Numbered from the stretch's first letter, positions 48,541 to 59,877 are shown. The stretch: 64,000 nucleotides of DNA from Nitritalea halalkaliphila LW7 (GCF_000265075.1 NZ_AJYA01000013.1:2-64001), one strand, 5' to 3'. Numbers and translations: made by a program. Notes: a model not told the origin generated them from the letters alone.

Positions 48541-51500
48541 ATGAACCACTTAGCCATAGAATTAGAATCATTTTTTAAGTCTAATACAGATGCGGTCGAT
48601 ATTATGATCCATTCGATCTCTGACGGCGTTTGGTATTGGGATACGGAGAATCCTGATAAGATACACCTTTCCGAGGAGCTATGGACATCTTTAGGCTTTT
48701 CTTTGGCCGAGGCCAAAGACCCTGCATTTAATTGGCAGCAGCAGGTGGCTGAAAAATCTTTTGAGGAGGCGCTTGTTTTGCTCGAGCAGATGAAAGCGAA
48801 TCCGAAGAAGTTATTTGATTTAGATGTTTGTTTTTTCCATAAACAGGGACATGCGGTCTGGTTTAACTGTAGAGGACGCTTTCTTTTAGATGCGGAAGGA
48901 AGGCCGAAATCCAGAATGATCGGGTTTCTAAGTGAAATAAATGAATATAAGGAGCAAGAGCTCAAGGTGTCGCTGCTCCAAAATCTCATCAATCAATCTT
49001 CCGACGGTTTACAGGTAGCGCGCACCACTGGTGCTGTTTTTTATCTGAACCGAGTAGCGCAGGAGCGCTTGGGTATTCATGATTTCGAGCCAGAAGAGCT
49101 GTTTGTTTGGGATTTTGAAGAAATCTTTAAAAAAGAAGGTGCCTGGCAGCAGCATATCGAACAGCTCCGCCATGCGGGTACCTTGCTGATAGAGGGTGTT
49201 AATTACAATCAAAAGACAGGCTTTCCTTTTCCTGTGGAAGTAACGGTTCAACTTGCTACGATTAACGGAGAAGAGTTTGTTATCGCTAATTCTCGGGATA
49301 TCTCGGAACGCGTACGCAGCACGAGAACGCTTAGAAAGCAGCGGGATTTATTAAACGATGCTCAGAAAATCGCCAATATGGGGGCTTGGGAGATCAATCT
49401 TAAGACGGGAGAAATCGTTTGGACAGATGAGCTGTACTCCATTTATGAGTGTGCGAAGGAAGAGGGTCCGCTCGGAGTCGAGGAAACGCTCGCTCGGTAT
49501 GGAGAACAGGCGGGCCAAGAGATTCAGGCGATTATAGAAGAAGTGAGTGCTAACCCAGGGGTTTATAAAAATTATACCACTAGCTTCCGCACGAAAGACC
49601 AGGCGATGCGCTGGGTTAAAATTTCCTTTCGTTCGATAAATGAAGGGGGAGAACATCGGCTTTTCGGACTCGTACAGGATGTAACAAACGAGCAGCTCGT
49701 AAAAGAAGAAAACAAACGCCATGTCGCCCTTCAACAGCTGCTACTGAAAATCTCTGGAGAGTATATTAACTTAGAGTTGGATCAAATGTCGGCTATGATC
49801 AATAGGTCGCTTGGGGAACTGGGGGCCTTTGTTCATGCAGATCGAGCCTATATTTTTGATTACGATTTTGAACAGAACTGCAGCTCTAATACGTATGAGT
49901 GGTGTGCAAAAGGAATTCAACCCGAGTTAGAAAATCTGCAAAATATTCCGCTCGATTTGGTTTCTCATTGGGTCGAACGCCATTTAGAGGGAGAAATCTT
50001 TAAGGTTGAAAATGTCCACCAACTGGAAGAAGGGGAATTAAAAGAAATATTAACTCCTCAGGGCATTCAGTCTTTAATTACCTTTCCACTTCTCCAAGAC
50101 GAGACCTTGAAGGGGTTCGTGGGATTTGATTGGGTACATGAGCTCCATCCCGTAAATGAAGTAGACAGTAATCTGTTACAAGTTTTTGCGAAGTTACTCG
50201 TAAACGTGCAGCGCCGCGCAGAACTGGAAGCTAGTCTCGTTCACGCGAAGCAAGAGGCAGAGCAGGCGAATCGGTCCAAGTCGGAGTTTTTAGCGAATAT
50301 GAGCCATGAAATCCGTACACCTTTAAATGGGGTGATTGGATTTACGGATCTACTAGTTAATACAGAGTTAAATGCCGAGCAGCTCCAATATGTGCAGAGC
50401 GCTAATAGCTCAGCTCATTCTCTGCTTGGTATTATAAATGATATTTTAGACCTGTCCAAGATCGAGGCTGGAAAGCTCGAACTAGAAGAGGTCGAAACAG
50501 ATATCGTTTACCTGGCGGAAGAAACGGCGGATATCGTCAAGTACAATACAGCAAAGAAAAATATTGAGTTTTTACTTAATGTGGCGGTAGATATGCCCAA
50601 CTTCCTGGTCGTGGATCCGATTCGCTTGAAACAAATACTAGTCAACTTACTGAGTAACGCCATTAAATTTACCTCGAAAGGGGAAGTGGAGTTGGCGATT
50701 TCGTATAAGGAGCTGTCAGAGGGGATGGGTGCCTTCACGTTCAAGGTGCGTGATACAGGAATAGGAATTTCTGAGGCACAGCGGGACAAACTTTTTAAGA
50801 GCTTTTCACAAGCAGACACTTCTACGACGCGTAAGTTTGGGGGTACTGGCCTAGGCTTGGTGATTTCGCAGATGCTAGCAAAAAAAATGGGAACAGAAGT
50901 TCAGTTTGAGTCCGAGGAAGGGGTAGGGTCCACATTCTTTTTTACCTTAGAGCGCCCTATTCTAAAGCGGCAGGCCACGAAGGTGTCTTCTTTTTCCGAT
51001 CTGAAGAACGTTTTGATCGTAGACGATAACCTAAATAATCAGCTTATTCTCGAGCAGATGCTCGCACACTGGAATATACAGTCGCAGTCAGTGGATAATG
51101 GCATCGCTGCGCTCACGCTGTTAAGTAAAGAGGTTTCTTTCGATGTATTGATCGTGGATTATCACATGCCCTTTATGGATGGGGTCAAGACGATACAGGA
51201 GATACATCGTTTGTTTAAAAATCAGGGTAGAGTATTGCCTAAAATTATTTTGTATAGCTCTGCGGATGATCATACCGTGAGTAAGAGTGCGATCGGTAAC
51301 ATAATCGATGTAAAACTTATTAAGCCAGCTAAAGTTTCTGAGCTGTTTCATGCACTCAAGACCTTGAGTGATGCTCCTGAAGATGCAACCCAGCGGGTAG
51401 TAAAGGCGCAGGATAGCCTGGTGAACCTGAATGGGGAAGTGCGCATTCTGATCGCTGAGGATGTCTCGCTAAATATGCTACTGATAAAAACGCTTTTAAA

Positions 51501-52176
51501 AAATCATTTACCTGCTGCCCAAATTATCGAAGCAGAAAATGGACGCATAGCAGTAGAGCTTTTTGAAAAAGTGCAGCCAGATTTAATATTCATGGACATA
51601 CAGATGCCTGAATTAGACGGCTATGAAGCCACGCGAGAAATCCGAAGCCTAGAGGCGGAGGCGGGGCTACCAGCTACACCGATCATCGCACTTACCGCCG
51701 GAGCCATTCGTGGAGAGCGCGAACGCTGTTTGGCGGCAGGAATGAATGAGTTTCTTACAAAGCCAATAGACAAAAAACGCTTGCTCCAAACTTTAGAACA
51801 GGTGCTGCAAGCGGATGGACGGGCACAGATACAGTTCGATGAGGCGCACTTAGCAGAAGAAGGCTTACTGGATCTCTTAGACGGGGATGTTTCCCTTTTC
51901 AAGACGCTGCTGCAGGAGGGAATTCGAGAAATTTCTGCTGTGCTGCCAGAGCTAGAGAAGGTGGTGCATAGCAGAGATCGTGTTCGTATCAACCGCTATT
52001 TACACAAGTTAAAGGGCATCGCACTAAGCTTGAAGTTCGGTTACCTAGCGGATCGCTTGATCGCGATGGAAAAGCTAGAGACAAGCGTGGACCTAGAGCC
52101 TTACTTTGAAGAGCTCCGCTCATACTTTGCTCTATTACGACAGGAAATAGAGCTGCGTTTACATGCTTATGAGTAG
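48541..52176 (+). CDS. Hybrid histidine kinase with PAS, GAF, two receiver domains and Hpt
   Basis: The ATG at 48541 gives MNHLAIELES, preferred to a start 10 codons upstream. The 1211 residues hold three PAS-like domains, a GAF domain (about 390-560), HisKA with His589 in NMSHEIRTPLNGV, HATPase (LVNLLSNAIKFT, GGTGLGLVISQML), a first receiver with Asp873, a second receiver with Asp1019 (FMDIQMPELDGYEA) and an Hpt domain with His1155. So a full phosphorelay lies in one chain. No output domain or partner regulator is seen nearby, so the end target is unknown. No transmembrane segment is seen, so it probably senses inside the cell. The frame is intact. Confidence 0.9.
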   Translation: MNHLAIELESFFKSNTDAVDIMIHSISDGVWYWDTENPDKIHLSEELWTSLGFSLAEAKDPAFNWQQQVAEKSFEEALVLLEQMKANPKKLFDLDVCFFHKQGHAVWFNCRGRFLLDAEGRPKSRMIGFLSEINEYKEQELKVSLLQNLINQSSDGLQVARTTGAVFYLNRVAQERLGIHDFEPEELFVWDFEEIFKKEGAWQQHIEQLRHAGTLLIEGVNYNQKTGFPFPVEVTVQLATINGEEFVIANSRDISERVRSTRTLRKQRDLLNDAQKIANMGAWEINLKTGEIVWTDELYSIYECAKEEGPLGVEETLARYGEQAGQEIQAIIEEVSANPGVYKNYTTSFRTKDQAMRWVKISFRSINEGGEHRLFGLVQDVTNEQLVKEENKRHVALQQLLLKISGEYINLELDQMSAMINRSLGELGAFVHADRAYIFDYDFEQNCSSNTYEWCAKGIQPELENLQNIPLDLVSHWVERHLEGEIFKVENVHQLEEGELKEILTPQGIQSLITFPLLQDETLKGFVGFDWVHELHPVNEVDSNLLQVFAKLLVNVQRRAELEASLVHAKQEAEQANRSKSEFLANMSHEIRTPLNGVIGFTDLLVNTELNAEQLQYVQSANSSAHSLLGIINDILDLSKIEAGKLELEEVETDIVYLAEETADIVKYNTAKKNIEFLLNVAVDMPNFLVVDPIRLKQILVNLLSNAIKFTSKGEVELAISYKELSEGMGAFTFKVRDTGIGISEAQRDKLFKSFSQADTSTTRKFGGTGLGLVISQMLAKKMGTEVQFESEEGVGSTFFFTLERPILKRQATKVSSFSDLKNVLIVDDNLNNQLILEQMLAHWNIQSQSVDNGIAALTLLSKEVSFDVLIVDYHMPFMDGVKTIQEIHRLFKNQGRVLPKIILYSSADDHTVSKSAIGNIIDVKLIKPAKVSELFHALKTLSDAPEDATQRVVKAQDSLVNLNGEVRILIAEDVSLNMLLIKTLLKNHLPAAQIIEAENGRIAVELFEKVQPDLIFMDIQMPELDGYEATREIRSLEAEAGLPATPIIALTAGAIRGERERCLAAGMNEFLTKPIDKKRLLQTLEQVLQADGRAQIQFDEAHLAEEGLLDLLDGDVSLFKTLLQEGIREISAVLPELEKVVHSRDRVRINRYLHKLKGIALSLKFGYLADRLIAMEKLETSVDLEPYFEELRSYFALLRQEIELRLHAYE
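48701..48718. repeat. Dispersed palindrome CTTTGGCC-GA-GGCCAAAG
   Basis: Perfect eight-base arms inside the kinase gene (coding SLAEAK). Confidence 0.8.
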
Positions 52177-52177
52177 C

Positions 52178-53971
52178 TTAGGTGTCCTGGGGTGTGTCCT
52201 GCTTTCGGATAAAATAGAGAAGTAAAAGTAGCGACACGAATAAAAATACTGCGCAGAGTAGGACTTTGGGCCATGCCCCGTATAAAACAAAGCCTGTGCC
52301 TAAAAGTAAGGCATAGATGCAGACGGTGCCGCTAAGCATGGCTCCGATTTGGAAACCCAGCTGGGTGTTTTTTTCGTGTGTTCCCTCTAGAATAGCGGGG
52401 CTGAGGACTGCTTTCCAGCCCCAAGGAGCCGGACGTGTGAGCTGATAAAAGCGCTGCAATACCGCTGTATCCTCAGCAGGGGTCAGCAGTGTGACGCAGA
52501 GCCAGCCTATCGTGGTGATGCCTACACCGTAAACTAGTTTTAGGTATTCCTGCCCGGGGCCATAGGGATCCACTGTAGTTCAGGGTTTAAACGCTCTAAA
52601 AATAGAGCCACAAGGAAGGAAATCAGCATGCCGGAGATTTCTGTATAGGCATTTATTCGCCACCAAAACCAGCGTAAGATAAAAATGAGCCTGTTCCAGC
52701 ACCCACTTGAAGCAGGAGCTGGAAGGCCTCTAGCGCGTTTTGGAGGAACAGGGCGATGATGCCCGCCAGCAGCATCAAGCTCAGCGTAGTCAGTCTGCCC
52801 ACTCGGACTAACTGGCCTTCCGAGGCCTCCGGATGTAGAAAGCGCTGGTACACATCGTACACAAAATAGCTGGCTCCCCAGTTTAAATGTGTGGAGAGCG
52901 TGCTCATAACGGCCGCTATCAGGGAGGCTAAAACGAGGCCAAGTAGACCCGCTGGCAGGAAGGTTAGCATGGCAGAATAGGCTAAATCATCTCCTAATTT
53001 ATCCGCTGGAATATGAGGAAAGGCAGACTGGAGTGCCTCTAAAGAGGGAAATACGATGAGCGAGGCTAGAGCGATGAGTATCCAAGGCCAAGGGCGCAAG
53101 GCATAATGTGCCACATTAAAAAACAAGGTGGCGCCTAATGCGTGCCCCTCACTTTTGGCGGCGAGCATGCGCTGTGCGATGTAGCCACCTCCTCCCGGCT
53201 CTGCTCCCGGATACCAGGTCGCCCACCACTGAATCGCGATGGGCATCAGAAATAAGGGAATGTAAAGGTTCGGGTCATTAAAGTCGGGAAAGAAAGCGAG
53301 CTTGCCCGCCACCTCTTCGTGCTGAAAAAGGGCTTCGAGCCCGCCCACTTCCGGCAGGCCCACGATGAAATAAGCGGCGCCGATCGCTCCGGCTAAAGCC
53401 AAAAAGAACTGGAAGAAATCGGTCAACAATACGCCCTTTAAGCCCCCTAAAGCACTGTAAAAGACGGTCACCACACCGATGAAAAGCAAAGTCTGCCAAG
53501 CATTTAGGCCCAGCAAAACACCAAAATTTTGATGGCAGCCAAACAAACGGTGGCCATGATGATCGCATTAAAGAAAATCCCAAGGTAAACAGCCCGAAAG
53601 GCTCGTAAATAGGCCGCCGCTTTGCCCCCATAGCGCAGCTCGTAGAAAGCCAAATCGGTGTCCACTTCAGACCTCCTCCACAGGCGAGCATACACGAAAA
53701 CCGTGAGCATGCCCGTTAGCAAGAAAGCCCACCACACCCAGTTGCCGGAAATCCCATGCTTGCGAACGATGTCGGTCACTAAATTGGGCGTGTCAGCAGA
53801 AAAGGTCGTGGCGACCATCGAAACCCCCAGTAACCACCAGGGCATGTCCCTACCCGACAGAAAGAAGTCCCGCGCACTTTTTCCCGCCTTTCGAGCGGTG
53901 AACAATCCGATCCCGAGACTGAGTAGAAAAAACAAAGCGATGATAAGCCAATCAAACGAACTGAGCTGCAT
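52178..53971 (-). CDS. Sodium:solute symporter, three frameshifts
   Basis: The start MQLSSFDWLIIALFFLLSLG is the usual one for SSS transporters. The blocks DFFLSGRDMPWWLLG, FSADTPNLVTDIVRKHG and GLTDF-like VLLTDFFQFFLALAGA follow, with about 14 membrane helices. Three one-base losses interrupt it: near 53524 (KIFGVLLGLNAW restored), near 52683 (FFILRWFWWRINAY restored) and near 52555 (PGQEYLKLVYG joined). The corrected length is about 598 residues. It imports a solute with sodium. The divergent kinase gene suggests a sugar or related compound. Confidence 0.87.
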
Positions 53972-54079
53972 GTAAAGGGTAATGAAGAGTGAAAGACCTA
54001 AAATTAAAGAAATTTCACCAAGTAATTTTTCCAGCAGCGATTTTTAGCCAAATTTGGCCTGAAACCAGCCCTGCTCCTC

Positions 54080-55158
54080 ATGGCCTCGACCTTATCTCCC
54101 GCACTGGAAGCCCTTTTTCGCTCCGTACCTGAAGTTTATCCGCAGGTGCCCCCCGGATTACTGCCACAGCCCCTACAGCAGGGACATATTCACGATACCT
54201 GGCGCCTGGGAGAGGCCTTTGTCTTGCAGCGGTTTAACCTTTACGTTTTCCCTAATGCCCAAGCGGTAGCCGCGAATCATGCGCGCCTACGGAAACGGGA
54301 GAACGCCAGCCCCCTCCCTTTCCACCTAGCCCTTCCACTTCCGAACAGAGACGGAGCCCTTTTTACGCAGTTCGATGCCAGCCGCTACCGGATTACCCCT
54401 TTTTTTAAGGCCCCTGCCTAGAGGAAGTGAACACCCTCGCCCTAACAGAAAACCTCGCCGCTGCCTTCGCGCGTTTTGCAGGGCTTCTTAGGGACGATCA
54501 AAAAGAAATCTCGCTTTACGAAGAAGTTATTCCCGATTTCCACCACTTCGGTAAGCGCTTCCAGCATTTTTTAGCTTTGCGCGCAAGCAGTCAGCGCGCG
54601 CAACCCACTCAGGCCCTTGCGCTTATCCAGCAGTACGCCACGCTCGCCCCTATGGTGGAGGATTATCTCCATTACTGTGCCCACCTCCCGCTGCGCCTGA
54701 CGCATAACGATGCCAAAATCACGAATGTCATCTTCGACGAGCAGCAGCAGCAGGTGCATGCACTCTTGGATTTAGACACCGTCATGCCAGGCTACGTCAT
54801 GTATGATTTTGGCGATCTGGTCCGTACCGTGGCCTGCACCCTGCCGGAGGATAGCGTGGACTGGCCACGGATAGGTGTGGACCCGAGCCGTTTTCAAGCG
54901 CTTTTAAAGGGCTATCTGGCCGGAGCTGCCGACTACCTCACAGCGGCGGAGCGCAAGAGCCTTCTCTTCGGGGCTCAACTCCTTCCGGCGATGATCGGGC
55001 TCCGCTTTCTCAGCGACTGGCTGGACGGCGACCGCTACTTTAAGGTGAAGGACGCGACACATAATTTGCGCAGGGCGCAAAACCAATGGCTGCTGTACAG
55101 CTCCATTCGCGACTTTATAGAAAAAAAGGGAGCTGACCTGCTCCGCCAGCTCCCCTAA
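54080..55158 (+). CDS. Phosphotransferase-family small-molecule kinase, one frameshift
   Basis: The kinase fold shows the catalytic loop RLTHNDAKITNVIFD and the metal motif LLDLDTVMPGYVMYDFGD, as in aminoglycoside phosphotransferase and N-acetylhexosamine 1-kinase relatives. One C is lost near 54418; adding it gives KAPALEEVNTLALTENL. The length is about 359 residues. The nearest relatives phosphorylate sugars, so with the divergent symporter it may take in and phosphorylate a sugar. It contains the TTTGCGC/GCGCAAA palindrome at 55065 and another GCGC inverted repeat at 54577. Confidence 0.8.
55065..55081. repeat. Dispersed palindrome TTTGCGC-AGG-GCGCAAA
   Basis: Perfect seven-base arms inside the kinase gene (coding NLRRAQN). 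Confidence 0.85.
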
Positions 55159-55194
55159 GGTGTTTTTACCTGCCTCTACAGGTTTCTGCTGCCA

Positions 55195-57243
55195 CTAGCG
55201 GCGGGCAAACTCCGCTTTCGCCTCATCTAAAAACTGGACGAAATTCGGGATGCTCGTGTCGTAGCCCTTCGGACGGACGAGCAGTTCCTCATTCGTGTCC
55301 AGCAGGACATAGTAGGGCTGGGCATTGTTATTAAATCGAGTGATCTGAAAATCAGCATTTTGCTTACCGATCGTCTGCTTCAGCTTTCCATCATAGTCGC
55401 TGGTGTACCACTCCGACTCAGGAAGGGTGTAGCGCTCATCGATGTACAGGGCCACCACGATAAAATCCTCCTGCAGGCGGCGTAAAACCTGTGGATCTGC
55501 CCACACACGGGCCTCCATTTCGCGACAGTTTACACAGCCATGGCCCGTAAAATCGATGAATAGCGGCTTGTTCTGCCTTTTGGCCGCGGCCAAAGCCTGC
55601 TGATAGTCGAAGTAACCCTCGATGCCGTGCGGCAAATGCAAGAAATCACTGTATTTCGGCACCTCGTCCAAGCTGCTCTCCCCACTGCTTCGGGCCCCGC
55701 TCAGTCCAGCTTGCATCAAGTTGAAATCATGAGTGGCCATCGGCGGGAGGTAGCCACTGAGGGCTTTGAGCGGAGCTCCCCACAGGCCCGGGATGAGGTA
55801 CACCACGAAAACGAAGGTCACGATCGCCAGCATCAGACGCGGCACGCTCAGGTAGTCCATCGGCGAGTCATGCGGAAGTCGAATTTTGCCCAGAAGGTAG
55901 AAGCCCAGCAGCGCAAAGATGACGATCCAAATCGCCAGGTAAATGTCTCGATCCAAAATGCCCCAGTGGTACACCTGGTCGGCGACGGAGAGGAATTTAA
56001 AGGCCAGCGCCAATTCTAAAAAGCCCAAAACGACTTTGACGGAGTTCAGCCAGCCGCCTGATTTCGGTAGTGAGTTGAGCCACTCCGGGAAGATGGCGAA
56101 AAGGGCGAAAGGGATGGCGAATGCCAAAGAAAAGGCAAACATCCCCAATATCGGTTTCAGTAGGGCACCGCCAGCGGAGCTAATCAAGATGGAGCCTACG
56201 ATCGGGCCTGTACAGGAAAAGGAGACTAAAACCAGCGTGAAGGCCATAAAAAAGATGCCCGCCAAGCCGCCCTTATCGGCTTTTGCATCGATTTTATTTA
56301 CTAATCCAGAGGGTAAGGTCAGCTCGAACATGCCTAAAAAGGCTGCCGCAAAGAACAGGAACACCAAAAAGAAAAACACATTTGGCACCCAGTGGGTGGA
56401 GAGCCAGTTCGCGAACTCAGGCCCCTGAATCGCTGCCACCGCTGTCCCCGCGATCGTGTAGATGCCGATAATGCTCAGGCCATAGATGAGAGCGTTTCGA
56501 ATGCCTCCAGCACGGGATTTTGCACGCCCCGTAAAAAAGGTTACCGTCATCGGAATCATCGGAAATACACAGGGGGTCAGCAGCGCGGCTAGGCCGGCTA
56601 AGAAGGCGATGAGCATAAAGCCCAGTAGGTTTTCTTCTGCCTCATCTGCGTTCAGGTCGATGTAGGTGCGCTCCTCCTGTCCTTCTGCTGCTGGCGTTTC
56701 CTCTGCAGTAGGACTTTCCGTTCCTTGTTCAGCTGCCGAAGCTGTTTCGGCCCCCGCCGCACCGGCGAAGGTAAAGCTAAATTCCTCTTCGAACAGGATG
56801 CACTGCCCGGTGATGTCGGAGCACATCTGGTACTCCACGTATCCTTTTAGGGCAGCAGGAAGGGCCTCCACGGTGAATTCTTGCGTGAAGCGGCCTTTTA
56901 CGGCGAAGTAGCTCACTTCTCCCTCCCAGATTTCGTCGAACTTTCTGCGGGGATTATCTGGGACCAGGGCTTTGGCCTGCAGGCCAAAGGAGTCGTCCAG
57001 CACCGTGGCCGTCAGAATAGGCCCCACATCTTCGCTGAAGTCATTCGAGTAAATGTACCAGTCTTTCGGGATGTTCGCCAGCAGCTCCAGGGTCACCTGA
57101 TCGCCCACAGCGGGATTTTTTTCACTCACCGTGATCGTCCAAGAGGGAGGCTGAACCAGCTGCGCATGTCCAGGACTGGCCAGAAAGAAGCAGCTAGCCA
57201 AACTTAAAAGCAGAAAACGAACGAGTACTTGAGGTGTCGGCAT
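55195..57243 (-). CDS. dsbD: Thiol:disulfide interchange protein DsbD-like
   Basis: The ATG at 57243 gives MPTPQVLVRFLLLSLASCFF, a signal peptide. An N-terminal DsbD alpha-like domain has paired Cys (MCSDITGQC), the membrane domain has the CVFP motif (LLTPCVFPMIPMTVTFF) and about eight helices, and the C-terminal thioredoxin domain shows GHGCVNCREMEAR. It moves electrons from cytoplasmic thioredoxin across the membrane to periplasmic partners. It fits with the TlpA-like proteins at 26 kb. Two GGCC palindromes lie in the gene (55579 and 56970). Confidence 0.92.
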   Translation of the reverse strand: MPTPQVLVRFLLLSLASCFFLASPGHAQLVQPPSWTITVSEKNPAVGDQVTLELLANIPKDWYIYSNDFSEDVGPILTATVLDDSFGLQAKALVPDNPRRKFDEIWEGEVSYFAVKGRFTQEFTVEALPAALKGYVEYQMCSDITGQCILFEEEFSFTFAGAAGAETASAAEQGTESPTAEETPAAEGQEERTYIDLNADEAEENLLGFMLIAFLAGLAALLTPCVFPMIPMTVTFFTGRAKSRAGGIRNALIYGLSIIGIYTIAGTAVAAIQGPEFANWLSTHWVPNVFFFLVFLFFAAAFLGMFELTLPSGLVNKIDAKADKGGLAGIFFMAFTLVLVSFSCTGPIVGSILISSAGGALLKPILGMFAFSLAFAIPFALFAIFPEWLNSLPKSGGWLNSVKVVLGFLELALAFKFLSVADQVYHWGILDRDIYLAIWIVIFALLGFYLLGKIRLPHDSPMDYLSVPRLMLAIVTFVFVVYLIPGLWGAPLKALSGYLPPMATHDFNLMQAGLSGARSSGESSLDEVPKYSDFLHLPHGIEGYFDYQQALAAAKRQNKPLFIDFTGHGCVNCREMEARVWADPQVLRRLQEDFIVVALYIDERYTLPESEWYTSDYDGKLKQTIGKQNADFQITRFNNNAQPYYVLLDTNEELLVRPKGYDTSIPNFVQFLDEAKAEFARR
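55579..55594. repeat. Dispersed palindrome TTTGGCC-GC-GGCCAAA
   Basis: Perfect seven-base arms inside dsbD (coding ALAAAK). Confidence 0.8.
56970..56989. repeat. Dispersed palindrome CTTTGGCC-TGCA-GGCCAAAG
   Basis: Perfect eight-base arms around four bases inside dsbD (coding GLQAKA). Confidence 0.8.
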
Positions 57244-57383
57244 AAGGATAAAAGGCTTAGCACCGCGGTTTCGAGGGATGGGAAACTCGTGGAGCTGGGA
57301 TAAAACAAGGATCAGCCTATGCGGCTGGCATCGGGCCACTGCATAGGCTGAAAATTGGGTTTAGGGACGTGTCTGCACTGGAT

Positions 57384-58768
57384 TTAGCTCAGCTCCTTAC
57401 GGAAATGCTGGAAAAACTTCGCGATCGTCTCGATGCCGATCAAGTAGTTTTTCACACCATAGTGCTCATTCGGAGAGTGTATGGCGTCTGTGTCCAGTCC
57501 AAAGCCTAACAAAATCGGGTCTAATCCAAGTTCCTTTTGGAACAAGGAAGTGATCGGAATGCTTCCGCCCTCACGTGTAGGAATAGCGGTCTTGCCAAAG
57601 GTTTCCATGATGGCAGCTTCGGCAGCGCGGTATCCGGGAGAGTCGGTAGGCACCACCGCAGCCTGACCTCCATGGTGTGGCGTCACCTTCACCTGCACCG
57701 AAGCAGGGGCGATCGCCTTAAAATGGTTCTCGAAAAGCCTTGCGATTTCCTTATGGTCCTGATTCGGCACCAGGCGCATGGAGATTTTCGCGTAGGCTTT
57801 CGATGGTAAAACGGTCTTAGCGCCTTCTCCTGTGTACCCGCCCCAGATACCGTTTACATCTAAGGTAGGGCGGATGCCCACGCGCTCGATCGTCGTGAAA
57901 CCTTCCTCTCCATGCACATCCGCGATGGCTAATTTTTTCTTATAATCCGCTAAATCGAAAGGGGCTTCATTCAGCGCCTGACGGTAGGCGTCAGCATAGT
58001 TTTCTACCTTATCGTAAAAGCCGGGAATCGTGATGCGATTCTTCTCGTCCTGCAGGGAAGCGATCATTTGGCATAAAATGTTAATAGGATTAGCCACCGC
58101 ACCACCATAGGTGCCGGAGTGCAAGTCCCTATTCGGTCCTGTCACTTCCACTTCCATATACGCCAGCCCTCTTAAGCCCACCGTAACGGACGGATGCTCC
58201 AGGCTGATCATGCTCGTATCGGAAATCAAAATGACATCGGCCTGTAGCTTTTCTTTATTGGCTTTTACGAAGAGATCCAAGTTCTCCGAACCTACCTCTT
58301 CCTCACCTTCGATCATAAACTTGATGTTACAGGCGAGGCTGTCGGTCTGCATCATGGCCTCGAAAGCCTTCACATGCATGTACACCTGCCCCTTGTCATC
58401 TGCCGATCCGCGTGCGAAAATCGCCCCGTCCGGATGTAAGTCGGTTTTCTTAATCACCGGAGTGAAGGGCGGGGAGTCCCAGAGCTCATACGGGTCAGCT
58501 GGCTGCACGTCGTAATGCCCGTACACGAGCACAGTAGGAAGGCAGGATCAATTATTTTTTCTCCATATACGATGGGGTAGCCCGCCGTAGGACACACTTC
58601 CACTGCGTCTGCACCCGCACGTAGGAGTTGGTCTTTCACAAATTCCGCTGCTGCTAAAACGTCCCCCTTAAATTTCGGGTCCGCACTTACCGAAGGGATT
58701 TTCAGCAGGTCGATAAGCTCCTGAATAAAGCGCTCTTGGTGCGTTTTAATGTATGTTGCTAATGACAT
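57384..58768 (-). CDS. M20 family dipeptidase, one frameshift
   Basis: MSLATYIKTHQERFIQELID opens the protein. The metal ligands appear in VLVYGHYDVQPADP, RGSADDKGQV, MIEGEEEVGSENL and DTSMISL, with the lid motif LHSGTYGGAVANPIN. One base is lost near 58546; the repair gives IIDPCLPTVLVYGHY. The corrected length is 461 residues. Such peptidases cleave dipeptides and small peptides in the cytoplasm. It is divergent from the quinone oxidoreductase. Confidence 0.92.
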
Positions 58769-58867
58769 ATTTGGGTTTTTACATGAATTTGCTCAAAATT
58801 ACGTTTTAATTAAAGAATAGCCTATTTATCCATTAAAATATATCCCTTACCTAAACTGAAAATCCCT

Positions 58868-59841
58868 ATGTTAGCCCTTCGCTGTGAGGCCTATGGAGGC
58901 CCCGAGACTCTTGTATTTCGTGAACTGCCTGAACGGTGCCCGGCGCGGGTGAGCTCCTGCTGGAGGTGAGGGCCTGCAGTCTGAATTTTCCCGACCTGCT
59001 CATGATAGCAGATAAATACCAGGTCAAGCCACCACTGCCTTTTTCCCCGGGCGGGGAACTGGCGGGGCGTGTGCGCGCTGTGGGACCAGAGGTGAAGGGC
59101 TTTCGTGTGGGGGACCGGGTTTTAGCACTTTCAGGCTGGGGCGGCCTCGCTGAGATGGCTATCGTCCCTGCTGCCCGCTGTATACCGCTTCCGGCGGGGC
59201 TCTCCGATGAGGTGGCGGCCGCTGCCCTCTACACGCTGGGGACCTGCTACCATGCCCTGAAGGATCGGGCTGCCCTGCAGCCAAAGGAGCGGCTTTTCGT
59301 CCTGGGCGCCGCAGGTGGCATCGGAATGGCCGCCATTCAGCTGGGCAAGTTGATGGGCGCAGAAGTAATCGCCGCCGTCGGGAGCGCAGAAAAAGTAGAG
59401 GCCTGTCTGGAGGCAGGCGCCGATCAGGCTTTTGTGTATGAGGCCGAGCGCGCTCGGGAGCAATTTAAAACAGAGCTGGGCCCAAAGGGTGCCGATGTGG
59501 TCTTAGATCCCGTGGGTGGAGATTTTGCGGAGCCTGCCTTCCGCTGCATGGCCTGGAAGGGGCGGTACCTGGTCGTGGGTTTTGCCGCAGGCCAGATTCC
59601 CAGCCTTCCTTTTAATCTGACCTTACTGAAAGGCGCTGACCTGATCGGGGTTTTCTGGGGGCGCTTCACGCAAGAGCAGCCGCAGGTACATCTCGAAAAT
59701 ACGCGGCAGCTGATGCAGTGGCTGGAGGAGGGGCGGCTGGCGCAAAGGATCCACAAGCGCTACTCCCTGCAGGAAGGCATACAGGCGCTGCAAGACCTGC
59801 AGGCGCGAAAGGTCATCGGGAAAGCCATCGTGCTTCCTTAA
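58868..59841 (+). CDS. NADPH:quinone oxidoreductase family protein, one frameshift
   Basis: The medium-chain dehydrogenase starts MLALRCEAYGGPETLVF. One C is lost near 58934, and its return gives LPEPVPGAGELLLEVRACS. Family blocks include NFPDLLMIADKYQVKPPLPF, PGGELAGRV, the nucleotide-binding FVLGAAGGIGMAAIQLGK and FMGRF-like VFWGRFTQEQP. No zinc-binding cysteines are seen, so it is a quinone oxidoreductase rather than a zinc alcohol dehydrogenase. Length about 325 residues. Confidence 0.9.
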
Positions 59842-59877
59842 AAGGCAGGAAATCAATTTATTGTAAAAATTACATGA

